64,000 nt of DNA from Romanomermis culicivorax (taxonomy: Eukaryota; Nematoda; Enoplea; Mermithida; Mermithidae), in NCBI GenBank assembly GCA_963922205.1, contig CAWUHX010000016.1, positions 992,001 through 1,056,000 on the forward strand. Reading direction: 5' to 3'. The position numbers were made by a program, and so were the translations under genes. Within the stretch, counting starts at the first letter, position 1; each line of letters starts with the position of its first letter. The notes beneath the pieces are model-generated. The model did no database searches. It worked only from the letters and a program-made list of their open reading frames with translations, and was not told the DNA's origin. Below, one piece after another: positions 1 to 11,080 of the stretch.

Positions 1-2008
1 TATTCATGGCGCGAAACGCCGAGAAAATTGACGTTTTTGACCATTTTTTGTTCAAAAATTGACATTTTTCATGAAAAAATTAACATTTTCACTATTTTTC
101 CGATCAAAAGTATGGGGATCCCATATGGCTAGCCATAGAATTGGAAAATCCTGGGGGTTCGCCCGATGGCTAGCCGTGTGGCTGACGATTTTCTTTTTTC
201 TAATGTTCTAAATTACAAGCATTCATTTTAAAAAATTCACTCATTGATCAGGCTATGTTAATTTCCAACTCGTAGACCATTTATCTCCTAGGTCGAAATT
301 TTCACGCGCTAAAAGTTGAAAATGTTGTACAAAATTGTATAATGAAACGTTTCCAGAGCTTTAGGAGCCGCAAAAATTGTTTCCTGAACAGTTTTATCCA
401 CATAAGAAATGTGGATCTCTACCTGATAGAATCAGGTGCTTTTAGTATGTAGAAATTCAGTCACATGACGTGACATTCATACGTTTCGACTTGTTCGGAG
501 TAGACTCGTGCTTCAACATGAATAATTAAATATCTGATGTGACTGGAAAGATTATTAAAATCACGAAGCCTTAAAGTTTCAACAAGTAAAATTGGCTTCT
601 AAGGCAATTGAGAGCAAACATGCGCGGCAAGAATTTTTCAGGGGGTGTCCTTGAACTTTTTATCCAGAGGGTAGGGGGTGAGCGAGCAAAAAAACAAAGA
701 AAATAATTCTGCAAGCTTGTTTTTCATACAAAATATGCACAAAAATCATCAAAAAAGCTGTCTTGGAAAAAGTTTAGGCCGGGTGGCCAGAATCTCAGGC
801 TAGGGGATTTACCTTCCCCCTACCCTCCCTATGTGCATGTATGATTGAGAGCTATTTTATTACTTACGTAGCCATTGTCTCCAACGTGGGCAAACTATTT
901 GAAATATCTTAAGAAATTGAGTTTTAACTGTATGATTAAGAATTTTTTCAACACCCATGCAAATCAAAGTTGGCAAGTATCGTCTTCGATTTTTTAGTAG
1001 GTTATAGTACGGACAAAGCTGAAGAGCTTGTTCAGGAATGACTTCTTGGGTGACAAGATTTATATTTTAAACTTCTAGTATGATCAGGCCGGTAACTATG
1101 AGGAATAGGCGCGAATGCTCCCGAAATGAAATCGAGAAAAATTTATTTAGCCCATCTGATAACGCAGCTTCATTATCAGGATATAATGATAGGTGGTAGA
1201 CGTATATCGATTCGTTACATTTGAATAAGTGATTTTATTCATAGTTTAATACCAATTCAAAAAAAATTTTGATCATAAATATTCTATATTATCTGTTTCT
1301 AGTAGATATCCATTTTTAGAAGATTTTTCAAATCTAGTCAAAGGTAAATTTCCGTGAAGCTTCGCCCTAGACCCCACCAGGAGGTGCTTAGGCGCGCCAT
1401 CCTGAACCTCTCAGCCCGGTGTTTGGTAGCTACGCAACCTAAGCAGGCACGTCGAGTTTCGTCTATGTTTAAAAAATGTTGACATTCTCTACCCCTAAAA
1501 AGTTTATGGGCACGAGCCTGACTATGATAGTACAGTAGTGCTCATTCAGCTCACGCATGGGCTGGGTACGGACCTGAGTATGATCGTGCGCTAATGCGTC
1601 TCTCAAAATACCAACTCGTAGAGAATTCAATCCTGCATTGAATGGTGCCAACAATCTCTTAGGAAATCTATAGTGTAACTTGTTACAATGAGATATAAAA
1701 AATCCATTGAAGAACGCTCAGTCTGTAACTAAATTATCTTAAAAATGAGTTTCGACTCCGAACAAGCACGACCTGTTGAATACGGTTGAGATTAATGCGA
1801 GAGGCTGAGTGTGGTTTAATAAAATCTGACATACATGATTTGTTTTTTATCTGTGTAAAGTTAAGACTTTATGACCTGTCGTTCAAAAAAGGAGAAACGC
1901 AACTCGGATCGGAATTGAATTCTCATTCCGTCAATGAGTAATGTTTTTGAGCGAGCACATCATTACATACCACTGCTCTGTATATATAATAATTTTCATT
2001 AATTTCAG
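1..2008. other. Non-coding flank, presumably SZT2 intron, with dispersed repeats
   Basis: No convincing exon is visible. The stretch is AT-rich and has frequent stops in all frames. It ends in a pyrimidine-rich acceptor (…aatttcag, AG ending at 2008) that opens the first visible SZT2 exon, so it is probably intron of that gene. About 640-850 is a degenerate direct copy of 59220-59460 (shared gtgtcct-ga-ctttt, ggtgagc, aaatatgcataaaaatcatcaaaa-like blocks), which marks it as a dispersed repeat. A palindromic ggcgcgaaacgcc motif near 8-20 belongs to a family found again in the last 5 kb of the window. Confidence 0.5.
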
Positions 2009-2228
2009 CCAATTTTGGACGATTTAACTGACATGTGTTCTCACCTGTCGTCAATATGCCATCTGCATTCCTTCTCCTACGATTTTCACTTACGGATCGT
2101 ATCGCAGTACGCCGCTGGAGATAAACAAATGGTCTTCAAACCAGGCTATAATATGCAAGCATTTTTGAACGATTTCCTACGATATTATACTTGTAGACCG
2201 CCTTACGCCAGAACATTTGTTTTTGAGG
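2009..2228 (+). CDS. SZT2: SZT2 exon (HLHSFSYDFHLR block)
   Basis: The exon opens after aatttcag and closes before the donor gttagg, ending in phase 1. It encodes the conserved SZT2 segment HLHSFSYDFHLR, then GYNMQAFLNDFLRYY and RPPYAR. This is the best family diagnostic in the gene. The one leftover base joins AT at 2379 to give a codon that keeps the frame. Confidence 0.8.
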
Positions 2229-5200
2229 GTTAGGACTATTTTCTAGCTGTTTTTTATCATTTCATAGCATGCTGACTGGTCTCTCACGTGGAACCGATCG
2301 AATTTTAGAAACAACTATATTTTGTTCCTCATTCAGTTTCCTTTCCAACAAGAAATTACGCTTCTTCACTTTCTTCAGATCAGCTCGTTTTGCCAAATTT
2401 ATCAGTTCGCAGCGACAGTTTGTACGAATATCTGCTCTCAAATGATAAGAAATACGGATTGAGAGTCGTTAAAATGCTGATTCCGATATCAGGATCGCAA
2501 GACGAATGGGTCAACGAATATTTATTAACTTCTCACGACTCGTTTTCTTTAATGTTACCCGCTCAATCTGATTCTTCGTCGCCCATCGAACGCAGGTATG
2601 TTATTGTGGTTCGAAATCAGGGTAACAATTTTTTTGATATAGCCGATGTTGATACATAACGTGGAGAATTGATTTAATAAATATTTCGATTCTCTGATAT
2701 TGCTGATCAAAAGCCGTTCATCGATATGACTGGAAGTTATGATTTGGACCTGAACAGTTTTTATATGAATACGTACTGGAGTTTTTAGTGAAAATTGGCC
2801 TTATATTGTCGTGGAGAACTGCAAATTTGTTTCCTTGTTAAAATCAGATTGCTTCCATCCCTTAACTTTTGTTGTGGAGCATTGGTTCTTGATGGGAGAC
2901 ACTACATGTTATGTCATCAGCTAGGTTACGTGTCGTCATTTGTACACTGTCTTTTCTCGATCTTTTCAGGATGAAATAAAGTTCAGATGTACAAAGGCTA
3001 AATTTTCTGATGAGGAAATTAATGATGGTAATTAATGTGTTAGTAAATTGTAGTGATTAGGATTGCGGAAAATGTATCTCAGTTGATACATAATATTACA
3101 CTGAGTTAATTACGTTGAGTAGTAGAAAAATCGTTTGACCTAGTGTATATAATTCGAAATGTAAGGGTCACAAGGGTCACTTTAGTCAAAGTTATGAATG
3201 ATGCTACGGTGTGAAAAGATAGAAAGAAACTTTATCATTCCAAGTGCAAATTTTATTTACTTTCAGTGCCGTAAATTTTACCCATTTTATTGTGGATTTA
3301 CGCATAGTTTTTTGACAATACATTTTATTGTACCTCCTTCTTAGAATCGGTCAAATTTTTTGTTAATTGGTGCGGATTTCACGACAAAAGGCATACTAAA
3401 AACTTATTGGCAAACTATTCCCGTGCTCGTTGGATCCTGAAAAAATAAGACTGCGATTCCTACTGCATCTTACATTTATAACTGTACTAGTATCGTATAA
3501 TCAATTTTCTACAACTTTTCAGCCCACCAACTTTAGATTCGGGGAGCAGCAGCCCCTCTCGATCATCGGTTAATGGCCCTTCTCTTCGAATCAGTTATGA
3601 AGTTTTTCATATGTTGATGCGTGACGAAGAAGACAACGCTATTGTTTCTAACAGCAGCGGAAATCAGAGTGGCTCTTCAGCTACTAGTAGCGCCAAAATG
3701 CTCAATTTCAAAGGTCGTTTCACGTCTAGTAGCAACTCTTTGAATTGGCCGGCGCACAAGGATTTACTTTCATTGAAATTCTACGTCATTTTTGTCGATA
3801 ACGAGAATCACTTCCCCTTATTGGATCCTCCGGATAATTTTAGCGCTGGAAAGTAAAATTTCTTAGTCGCCTCTATGAGAAATAGTAAACATAACCGAAT
3901 TACCTTTTCTGTCTTTTCAACTATAGCGTGTCATTTTTTTCTCTAAATTCAAAGTCACTTTATAATTTAGGTACGAACAAGTAAGGATTCCAAGTTGGGT
4001 GATTGGAGAACGCTTATCCAGCGATGGAGCCATACAAAGTCGACCTGTCATGCAATTGGTGAGAACGTCGACCACGGTTACATTCGATGGCAATGTATCG
4101 TCATTGGCGACCGTTTATTCGTAATTTAAGAATTAGACTACTTACCGTAACATTACAGTACCACCTTGAATTTCGAGTATATATTTTGGACACTACTTCT
4201 TTGGTAGCAAAATTGTCATTCGAACTGTTTTGATTCCTTTCGTAGCCCGTTTAATTCACGATGATAGTCTTTGTTAAAGCTATTCGTTTCATGTTGTTAT
4301 TAGAAATGAATGATCACAGTTCTCTCAGTAATAGCCTAAATAGAAAAAATTGCAATTCTCCGGTAAAACTATAAGTTTTGATTTAGATTTTCGCAGATAA
4401 TTATCTTCGCGTTTATTGGATTGAGTTATAAAATAACAGTTTTCTATTCAAAATCCGAAACAGTCGTAAATTTTATATCATACTTTGATTCTCGTCAAAA
4501 ATTAATATTCTGTATTAAGCGAATTCAACATAATATCGTTTTTCGAGACTTGTTTGAGTCTTCTTCAGCCTCTGTTCATTATGTACCGTGAGTTTCTCCT
4601 CCTCTGCAGTAATTTTTACATTCTGAATCATAATCGATGCTCAAAGTTCAGAATTGCAGTTTAAGCCTTAATCGACTGACGTATATTTAGAGTCAAAGTC
4701 TTCGAAAAGGCATCCAATCGACAAAAGCTGATACTCAAATCAAAAAATGATGTCTGGTTTCCTTTTTTTAGAAAACAAAAAACTAAAAGGGAAAATTTAA
4801 CCTTATCGACCCAATCGTTGACGACGCCCGCTCACGCGATCCCGGGTGAGCCCATCGTCGAAGAAAGACGCAAATATTCATCGGCCAAACAGCCGTCAAG
4901 AAACGAAGAAAACGTCGGAACGTCGTCATCGTCTGCGGTCGTCGATGACGCCTCCGTTGCGGTGAATCGTAAATCTAGCGGTGAATCGTCGACGTCATCC
5001 AACGGCAAAAAATCGCTTCTTGAAAGGGCTAGGAACTTTAGCGGAACGGCTTTGAGGTGATGAGAATCTCAAATCGAGCTTTTTCGGCAATCTAATGCTC
5101 TAAAACATGATTTGATTCAGTACTTAAAAATCTAGAATCTAAACAAGGAAACAGAGAAAAAAAGAAAAAATAACGAAAGAAAAAGGACCAATCCATCATT

Positions 5201-8200
5201 TATTGATGATGTTTTCTCACAATGTAGCATTTTGAAATTCACTAAAAGCACTGTGTTAAGCATGATTTAATGACCATTTCTTTCTTAATGCCCAGCATAG
5301 TCGTCATCTTTATTTAATTAAATACGTCACTGAAACTCGAAACGGGAAAGAATTTCTCAACTTATGAACAAGTCGCTGTTACCATTTTTTCCTCCAAGAT
5401 TTTCTCCACATGAGAACCTCATCTAAATTTTTTTCAACATTTGAAGAACGTTTCTATCGTGGTCACAATTCACAACTGCTTAATTTATGCAATTTGGTAT
5501 TCACTGAATTATTCTGATGTTCCTACAGTCAGTAATTCATAAAAATGAGGAGAAAACAGAAAAATTTTAATCAGGACAGTCGGACTGTACTTATACAATA
5601 GTTGATCATGACTAAGTTGGCGTCTACTCAACAATTATCTAGAAAACTTACCTTAACATTTTTGCTAAAATTATTATTTGATGCAGAAAATGTTTTAGTC
5701 ATTTCAACACGGTACAGACAGAGGCGTGCGGAAAAATCCTGCTTCTATCCGTTGGAATTTCTCAACCTCTCCTCTATAGTCTTGCTGAATTTCGTCGAAA
5801 CCGGTTAAAAATTGACTGAAATTATCAAAATTCGATCAAATTTTCATACAAGAAAAAACATTGAGTTTTGGTATTTCGTACAAAATCTCAATCAAGCAAA
5901 CTGAAAATTGATTAAATCATTAATAATTCTTCATTTTTATTTCCCGTTAACTACATCAACTTTTCAATTATTTTTCTTCGCTGCAGACGACGACGAGTTT
6001 CGCCAGAAAAATTTGCCGATCGTTCGTCGGCCAGCCGTATGAGCGCCGAAGGTGCCCGCGTTGCTTCGGCCGCCCGAATGTCGGCCGCCGTCGCCCTAGC
6101 CGAACGAGACGCTGTCTCGTCAGACGGCGATTTTCCCGTTTGGCAATCGAATACTGATTTAGATTTGTCGAACATGATCGCAGGGGCAAATCATTTTCGT
6201 TCGAGTGGTGATTTATCGAAAAGAAAGGTTCGTGAATGCCGGGCATATCTCTCCCATTATTGTAACTTTCCGCTCAACGTTATTTTTTAATCTGCGTTAT
6301 CCTTGTTTCCTTGATAAATTTCTTTTAATTTTAACATTTCTCTATTTAATTTCATTTTGCTTTTTACTCTATTCCCTATATATTCCCCTGTCTGAAAAAG
6401 TGAGACACTAAAGAGCATTCGATGCGTAGATAGAACGGAATAGAATTTTCATGTCACGTTTTCCAAGCAACTCTTTTCCACTCGTCCAATGCAAGAGAAA
6501 AGGTGAAAGTTCTAGCTGGTTGAAAAACCAAATTTCTGTTAGCATGATTCTTCAATTTTGATTGTCAGTTTTTTCACTAGTTAATCGAAAACGTTGGTGC
6601 ATCAGCACATTACTCAATTCCATAGGTACCTACTTCGAAATATCACGAGCATTCATGCATGCGGGGAAGTTATTGATCTCCAGCAGATCTTGATTGACCC
6701 CAAGCAAATTCGACTCTTAGCCATGATCGAAAGATGTTGAAGTAAAATGAGTAAGAGAGAAGAGAAATTCGTTATAAGAATGAAAATAAAGATGTAGTTT
6801 AACGATTTTTCTAAATAAATGAATCATCATACAAACTAATGTGTTTTACTATCTGTCTGGAAAATTTTCGGATTTTTGTGTTCTAAAACGCTGGGAAATG
6901 AATGTTCGCAGCAATTATTCTCGGATAATGGATCTAAATTTGCAGTGCCAGAATAAAATTGTCATCGTTTTAAATGCGATAGTTCGCGTTTCAAAACAAT
7001 TGGAAAACTTCAAGCGGGACGAGAGAAAAAATTGTAAAGGATGGTGAAAATATCAATTGTCGGCAAAATATTAACCTTCAACTAATAAAAAAAAAATTGT
7101 TGAAGGTTAGTAAGTGGAATTATTCATGCTAACGACCGCGCCTGATAGAAAACGATGATTCATGACCGGTGCGAAGTGCCGGAAAATTCTGAGATTTTTT
7201 TCAGTGATAAACACAAAATGTACATATGAAAATCTCCTAAGAGGGTCGGTAGCCATTCTCGCGCCCTTAATATGGCCTCTTAAGCTAAAGCAACGTTCGC
7301 AGACCGCTGCTTTTTATGTCGATTTCGGTGTCAGACTTGCGTAATTTAATATTTAATTATAAACTTGTCGACGTTCGTTTAATGATTAAATTTTTTTCTG
7401 AAGCCGTGTTCAAATCCAGATATTTACAGAATTTGTTCATTCTGGATTATAATAACCGTCGGAGGAAACAACGTTTCAGCATTTTCGCCCGTGCCAGTTT
7501 TTTTGTCTTTTATTTTTTATCCCAATTATAAAATGTTATTTTTCATTTTTCATCATTTCTAGTCATTTTTCATCGTCTTAAAACTGCAGTTAATTTCTCA
7601 TTATTTATAACTTTTCGCCCCTTTCTGATTTGTTCTATTTCTTTTTTTTCGTTTTCTTTTTTTTTCATTCTTCCTGTTCCTATTGTTTATGATAACATTT
7701 TAGCGTTTATCGACCGCCAGCGTCGATGATCATCAAGCAGCGACGTTGTCCACCGGTTCGGGCAGCACAGTTCGATTGAACGACAGCGGTAGCAACAACG
7801 GCAACAACGTTCAGGGCAGCAAGGAAGGTATAGGCGTTCAAGCCGAAGACGTCACATATTTAACTTTCGTTACGGACTTCGAATCTAATATTCAACAAAA
7901 CTTGGCGGAGAAAACGTCCGAAATTAAAGTAGTTTTGGTTGAAACTGACGTTGCTTTACGTAAAGCAACTTGAATTCATTTTTTGTCCTTCAGAACCGGC
8001 TCAGATCCGTTTCCAAAGAAGCGGCATCGCATTGCAAACGCGATCAGTTGTGGCGAAAATTGTTATTGCCGCGAAAACGAGATGATGTAAGTGATTTTGA
8101 ATCCTCTAGATTTTTGAAAAAATTGTACTTTGAAGTTTTTGTAGTAAATTTTGAAAATTTCAAACATCTCTGCTGCAAGGAATTCTTATCGATTTTACCG

Positions 8201-10023
8201 GATATCAACTCTAACATTAAAGAATTTTTAGGCTGTTTCCATACTGTATACGGAATTTCTCGCACTTATGCATCTTGTTCACGTTGTACCGTTCGAAGAT
8301 TTAGACGCATCTCTAGCGAACTTATTCGAGCTAAATTATGTCAGGTATACTTTTGTGAATTTTTTGCAGATTGTTAAATTATACGCTTCAAAGCAGTGGT
8401 TTTATTAAAAAACGGCCAATGTAGCAGGTTTTTCAATGTTTTGGGGAGTCAGCAAGGTTAATATAGAATATGAAGTTTTTTTGTTCGTTTTTACTCAATA
8501 AGAACGACGTTAAGCAACAATGCGTTTTTTGGCTTAGAGTAACATCGTTGCGTTTTTAATCAAACAAATCGCGCATGATTTAGGGCTTTATTTTGTGATT
8601 GAAAATGGTCTGTACAGAATTTGCAATTCACAAGTTGTATTTTTAGTATATAGACCTATACCCAAAATTCTCACAGTTTAAAAAAATATGTTTCTAGTGT
8701 ATGCTGGCCCACAAAAAATTATCAACAAATTCGTGAACACACTTGCTGCAGTTTACTATAGTCATAGAAATTAAATTTCCATATTCTGGTATTGAATACA
8801 AGAATTTTAAAAAATCAAAATATAAAAAATATTGCCTGACTATGAGTTGCTAGTTGTCTGTTTTACCCCCCTTTGGACTTATCCTCTGCGACGTTTATTC
8901 AAACATTTTACACACAATTAGCAACACTCACAAATTTCATTTTAGATGATCATGAATTTTAGAGGGTTAGAGGAGAATATTCAAGTAGCAACGTTACACT
9001 CAAATCGCTGATATGCTCGTGAGTTTATCGATATTTTTTTGTTTACTAACCACCAAACTTGTATAGCGGGAATGCTCATCGTTTCTGAAATTTCTAGGAG
9101 TCATCATACTCCAACAGCATATATTTTTTGAAACTACAGTACTTCAGTCTTGGGTATAAGTTTATATGCTAATATTAATCTACTAGTCTGTTTTTAAAAT
9201 GCATGCAAATCTGCAAATTATAGAAATTAGAATTGTCGAAATTGTTTACACTACGGTTTCACGAAGCTTTCCACACTTTCAAGAGAACCAGGATTTTTTT
9301 ATCAAAAAATTGTTAGAGGTCAGTTAAGTGTAGTGTGCTCGCTGATTTTCAGTCCCATGCGACGCATGGTTTAGCAGAAAAGCGTAGCAATAGAAAATAA
9401 TATTTGCTTACCGCTTTTGTTAGTTACAAATATTTTAAGGAATGCAGTGAATATATGGGCGGTGCCAATTCGATACAGACCATTTCTTATTCATATCTAA
9501 ACAGAAATTCGTTATACTACAGCTGTATACATGTTATAATCAGCAGTTGAGAATCTTGATGCATGAAAACGTGCATTTATATTGATTGTTGATTTTATCC
9601 TCGATAAGAATCTGAATGATTTCGACCTTTCTCTATGCATGGTTAAAAAATATTTAGCACAAAAGCCCTGATCAAGTCGTTAGCGGGAAAATACGGCGAT
9701 CGATGTCGAAAATTCACGAGTGCGGACGGACAGTTGGATTATTTGGTGAAACTATGCTCTGTAATATGCTTCAACATTTATTTACGCAATTCTTCCAGGT
9801 CATTTTGAACTTGAACTATTTGGATACGTTCATTTTGGTGAATTCCGACGCGGCCAAAGATATTGGATTGATAAAACTAGTTTATAAGGACTTCGCGGCC
9901 TTCAACGAAGAACCGACTGAGAATCGGAACGAAAATAAGATTTACAGAAGCTTGAGTGTGACGAATTTTTGGCAAGATTTCGTCAATTCTTTGGCTTATT
10001 TCGCATGGATGTCTTTGTTGTGA
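2009..10023 (+). CDS. SZT2: SZT2 homologue, C-terminal part (KICSTOR subunit), 11 exons placed
   Basis: SZT2 is the large scaffold of the KICSTOR complex, which holds GATOR1 at the lysosome and restrains mTORC1 when amino acids are scarce (established for vertebrates). Exons read from GT/AG borders and phases: 2009-2228, 2379-2595, 3523-3852, 3971-4058, 4772-5056, 5987-6227, 7704-7928, 7994-8086, 8232-8344, 9658-9760, 9799-10023, about 710 codons. The first exon has the SZT2-type block HLHSFSYDFHLR, and later exons resemble the C-terminal half of the family. Phases agree at every junction except 4058 to 4772, where a small exon or different donor is missing. The N-terminal majority lies upstream of the window. 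Introns of 0.7-1.5 kb (2596-3522, 4059-4771, 5057-5986, 6228-7703, 8345-9657) hold nothing I recognise. Assignment is from remembered family resemblance, not a search. Confidence 0.78.
2379..2595 (+). CDS. SZT2: SZT2 exon
   Basis: Acceptor ttcttcag and donor gtatgt bound an open frame that continues the previous exon. It encodes LRVVKMLIPISGSQDEWVNE and ends in phase 2 after SPIER. The following 927-bp intron has no recognised feature. Confidence 0.75.
3523..3852 (+). CDS. SZT2: SZT2 exon
   Basis: Acceptor acttttcag and donor gtaaaa bound this exon. It starts with a Ser/Pro-rich linker, continues through YEVFHMLMRDEED, and ends with a hydrophobic strand-like segment LLSLKFYVIFVDNENHFPLL. The phase matches both neighbours. 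Confidence 0.7.
3971..4058 (+). CDS. SZT2: SZT2 small exon
   Basis: The acceptor ataatttag gives a frame-consistent join to the previous exon and encodes YEQVRIPSWVIGERLSS. The chosen donor is gtgaga at 4059. The frame stays open to about 4122, so a later donor is possible. The join to the next exon is out of phase as drawn. Confidence 0.55.
4772..5056 (+). CDS. SZT2: SZT2 exon, Ser-rich linker
   Basis: Acceptor ccttttttag and donor gtgatg bound this exon. It encodes a polar, Ser-rich, probably disordered linker (SSSSAVVDDASVAVNRKSSG) and ends LLERARNFSGTALR in phase 2. Such linkers are poorly conserved, so placement rests on splice sites and coding-like third positions. Confidence 0.6.
5987..6227 (+). 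CDS. SZT2: SZT2 exon, Ala-rich
   Basis: The acceptor cttcgctgcag joins in phase to the preceding exon (Arg codon across the junction). The exon is 81 codons, Ala/Arg-rich, and ends SGDLSKRK before the donor gttcgt. The base composition is clearly more GC-rich than the flanking introns, which supports coding. Confidence 0.6.
7704..7928 (+). CDS. SZT2: SZT2 exon
   Basis: The acceptor acattttag starts the frame at phase 0 and the exon closes before gtagtt. It holds a Gly/Asn/Ser-rich linker, then a folded-looking part VTYLTFVTDFESNIQQNL. Its 75 codons keep phase 0 on both sides. Confidence 0.65.
7994..8086 (+). CDS. SZT2: SZT2 exon
   Basis: A 31-codon exon between tccttcag and gtaagt, phase 0 on both sides. 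It encodes a basic helix-like stretch, SHCKRDQLWRKLLLPRKRDD. The size and strong splice sites are the main support. Confidence 0.65.
8232..8344 (+). CDS. SZT2: SZT2 exon
   Basis: Acceptor gaatttttag and donor gtatac bound this exon. It encodes AVSILYTEFLALMHLVHVVP and a Leu-rich continuation ending in phase 2. The frame is consistent with both neighbouring exons. It is followed by a 1.3-kb AT-rich intron with no recognised feature. Confidence 0.65.
9658..9760 (+). CDS. SZT2: SZT2 exon
   Basis: The acceptor aatatttag supplies one base that completes a Ser codon; the donor is gtaata. The exon encodes ALIKSLAGKYGDRCRKFTS and a short helix. It is followed by a 38-bp intron (9761-9798), typical of compact invertebrate genes. 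Confidence 0.6.
9799..10023 (+). CDS. SZT2: SZT2 terminal exon
   Basis: The acceptor tcttccag opens the frame at phase 0. The exon encodes NLNYLDTFILVN and continues to a TGA at 10021-10023. The stop overlaps a donor-like gtgaga, and an acceptor-like ttgcag lies at 10200-10205. An alternative last exon is therefore possible, but its frame after 10206 runs only about 30 codons before a stop. Confidence 0.6.
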   Translation, partial: VILNLNYLDTFILVNSDAAKDIGLIKLVYKDFAAFNEEPTENRNENKIYRSLSVTNFWQDFVNSLAYFAWMSLL

Positions 10024-10915
10024 GAATCTGTTTGTCTATTTAATGTACAAAATCAGAATGGTTGTTTTTTAATGTAATTTTCAACCCGAATAATATCAAT
10101 CCAACAATAGATCGTGATTTTCAACTCTGAGTATGCCTTGCGTAACAGTCCTGATGATCAAAGTCTTCCCTCGTAAGAGTACAAAATTCTTCCTGACCAT
10201 TGCAGGATTCGGATGAGTTTTCGTTTTTCCTCAAATTCGACTCCGTACTACTGCCCCTCAAGCCTGAATATTTTCAAGAAATTCTGATAAACCGTTCGTA
10301 TGACTGGAAATTTTCAGAGCATCAACAAAACAATTTTTCGGTAGCAGAAGCAAAAATTTTCGCGAACGCACAAAGCATCCAAGCGCGAAAATTTACGTGC
10401 AGAAAAAAATTTCGCCAACGGCTCGCCAAAAAACGACGAATATTTCTGACTGATACTGAAATTTTGCTAGTTTTTTAATGAAACGTTTTATGAAAACTAC
10501 AAATCCAACCAACATATTACAAATCATAAACTAAGTCAAGCCGTAGTTCGAGCCTCAACCTTATAACAAATGATTTCTATATACCCATAAAATATACGGT
10601 TCGGTTCTTCGATGAAGTTCAAGAGCTCGCATGGAAAACTAGAATGGTGTGGAGTTAGATCTTCTTTGGGTGATAAATTTTCCCTATGTCAACGAGGATA
10701 CCTTCTTCCAAACCGTATGCTTAGCGCCCATCTGGTCAAATAAATATTCGAGGGAATGCAATTGCATGTCTCATGCTTCTTTTTTTGTTAGATATAGGCG
10801 GACACCGTTATTAAGGGACTTTATGCAAATTTCAGTGTAAATAAGGTTCACTGGAAAGAATGACTATAATGGTGTAACATTATTAAACTCGCCGTGGTCA
10901 ATCAAACGCACTACA
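10024..10915. other. Intergenic or 3' flanking DNA between two convergent genes
   Basis: The SZT2 gene (+) and the small unknown gene (-) converge here. A 92-codon open frame at 10200-10478 begins at an acceptor-like ttgcag and looks like low-complexity translation of AT-rich DNA. I see no other feature. Confidence 0.4.
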
Positions 10916-10963
10916 TTACTTCAGACGTTCTTCGTCGGCTTCTTTGTTGATTTGATCGTCAAC
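10916..10963 (-). CDS. Possible short terminal exon of unknown gene
   Basis: On the - strand an acceptor tttactag is followed by an open frame VDDQINKEADEERLK and TAA. The hydrophilic, coding-like text and good acceptor suggest a true 3' exon, perhaps an alternative end of the gene at 14125-11081. No donor in the preceding exon joins it in frame, so this is tentative. Confidence 0.3.
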   Translation of the reverse strand, partial: VDDQINKEADEERLK

Positions 10964-11080
10964 CTAGTAAAAAATCATGAACCTAATTGTTTACAGTGGA
11001 CTTTACTATCGAATGGACTAATCAGTATAATAACGGCCATTTAGTGAAATGTAGATACATCAAAGTTTCTTCTTAAAAAA

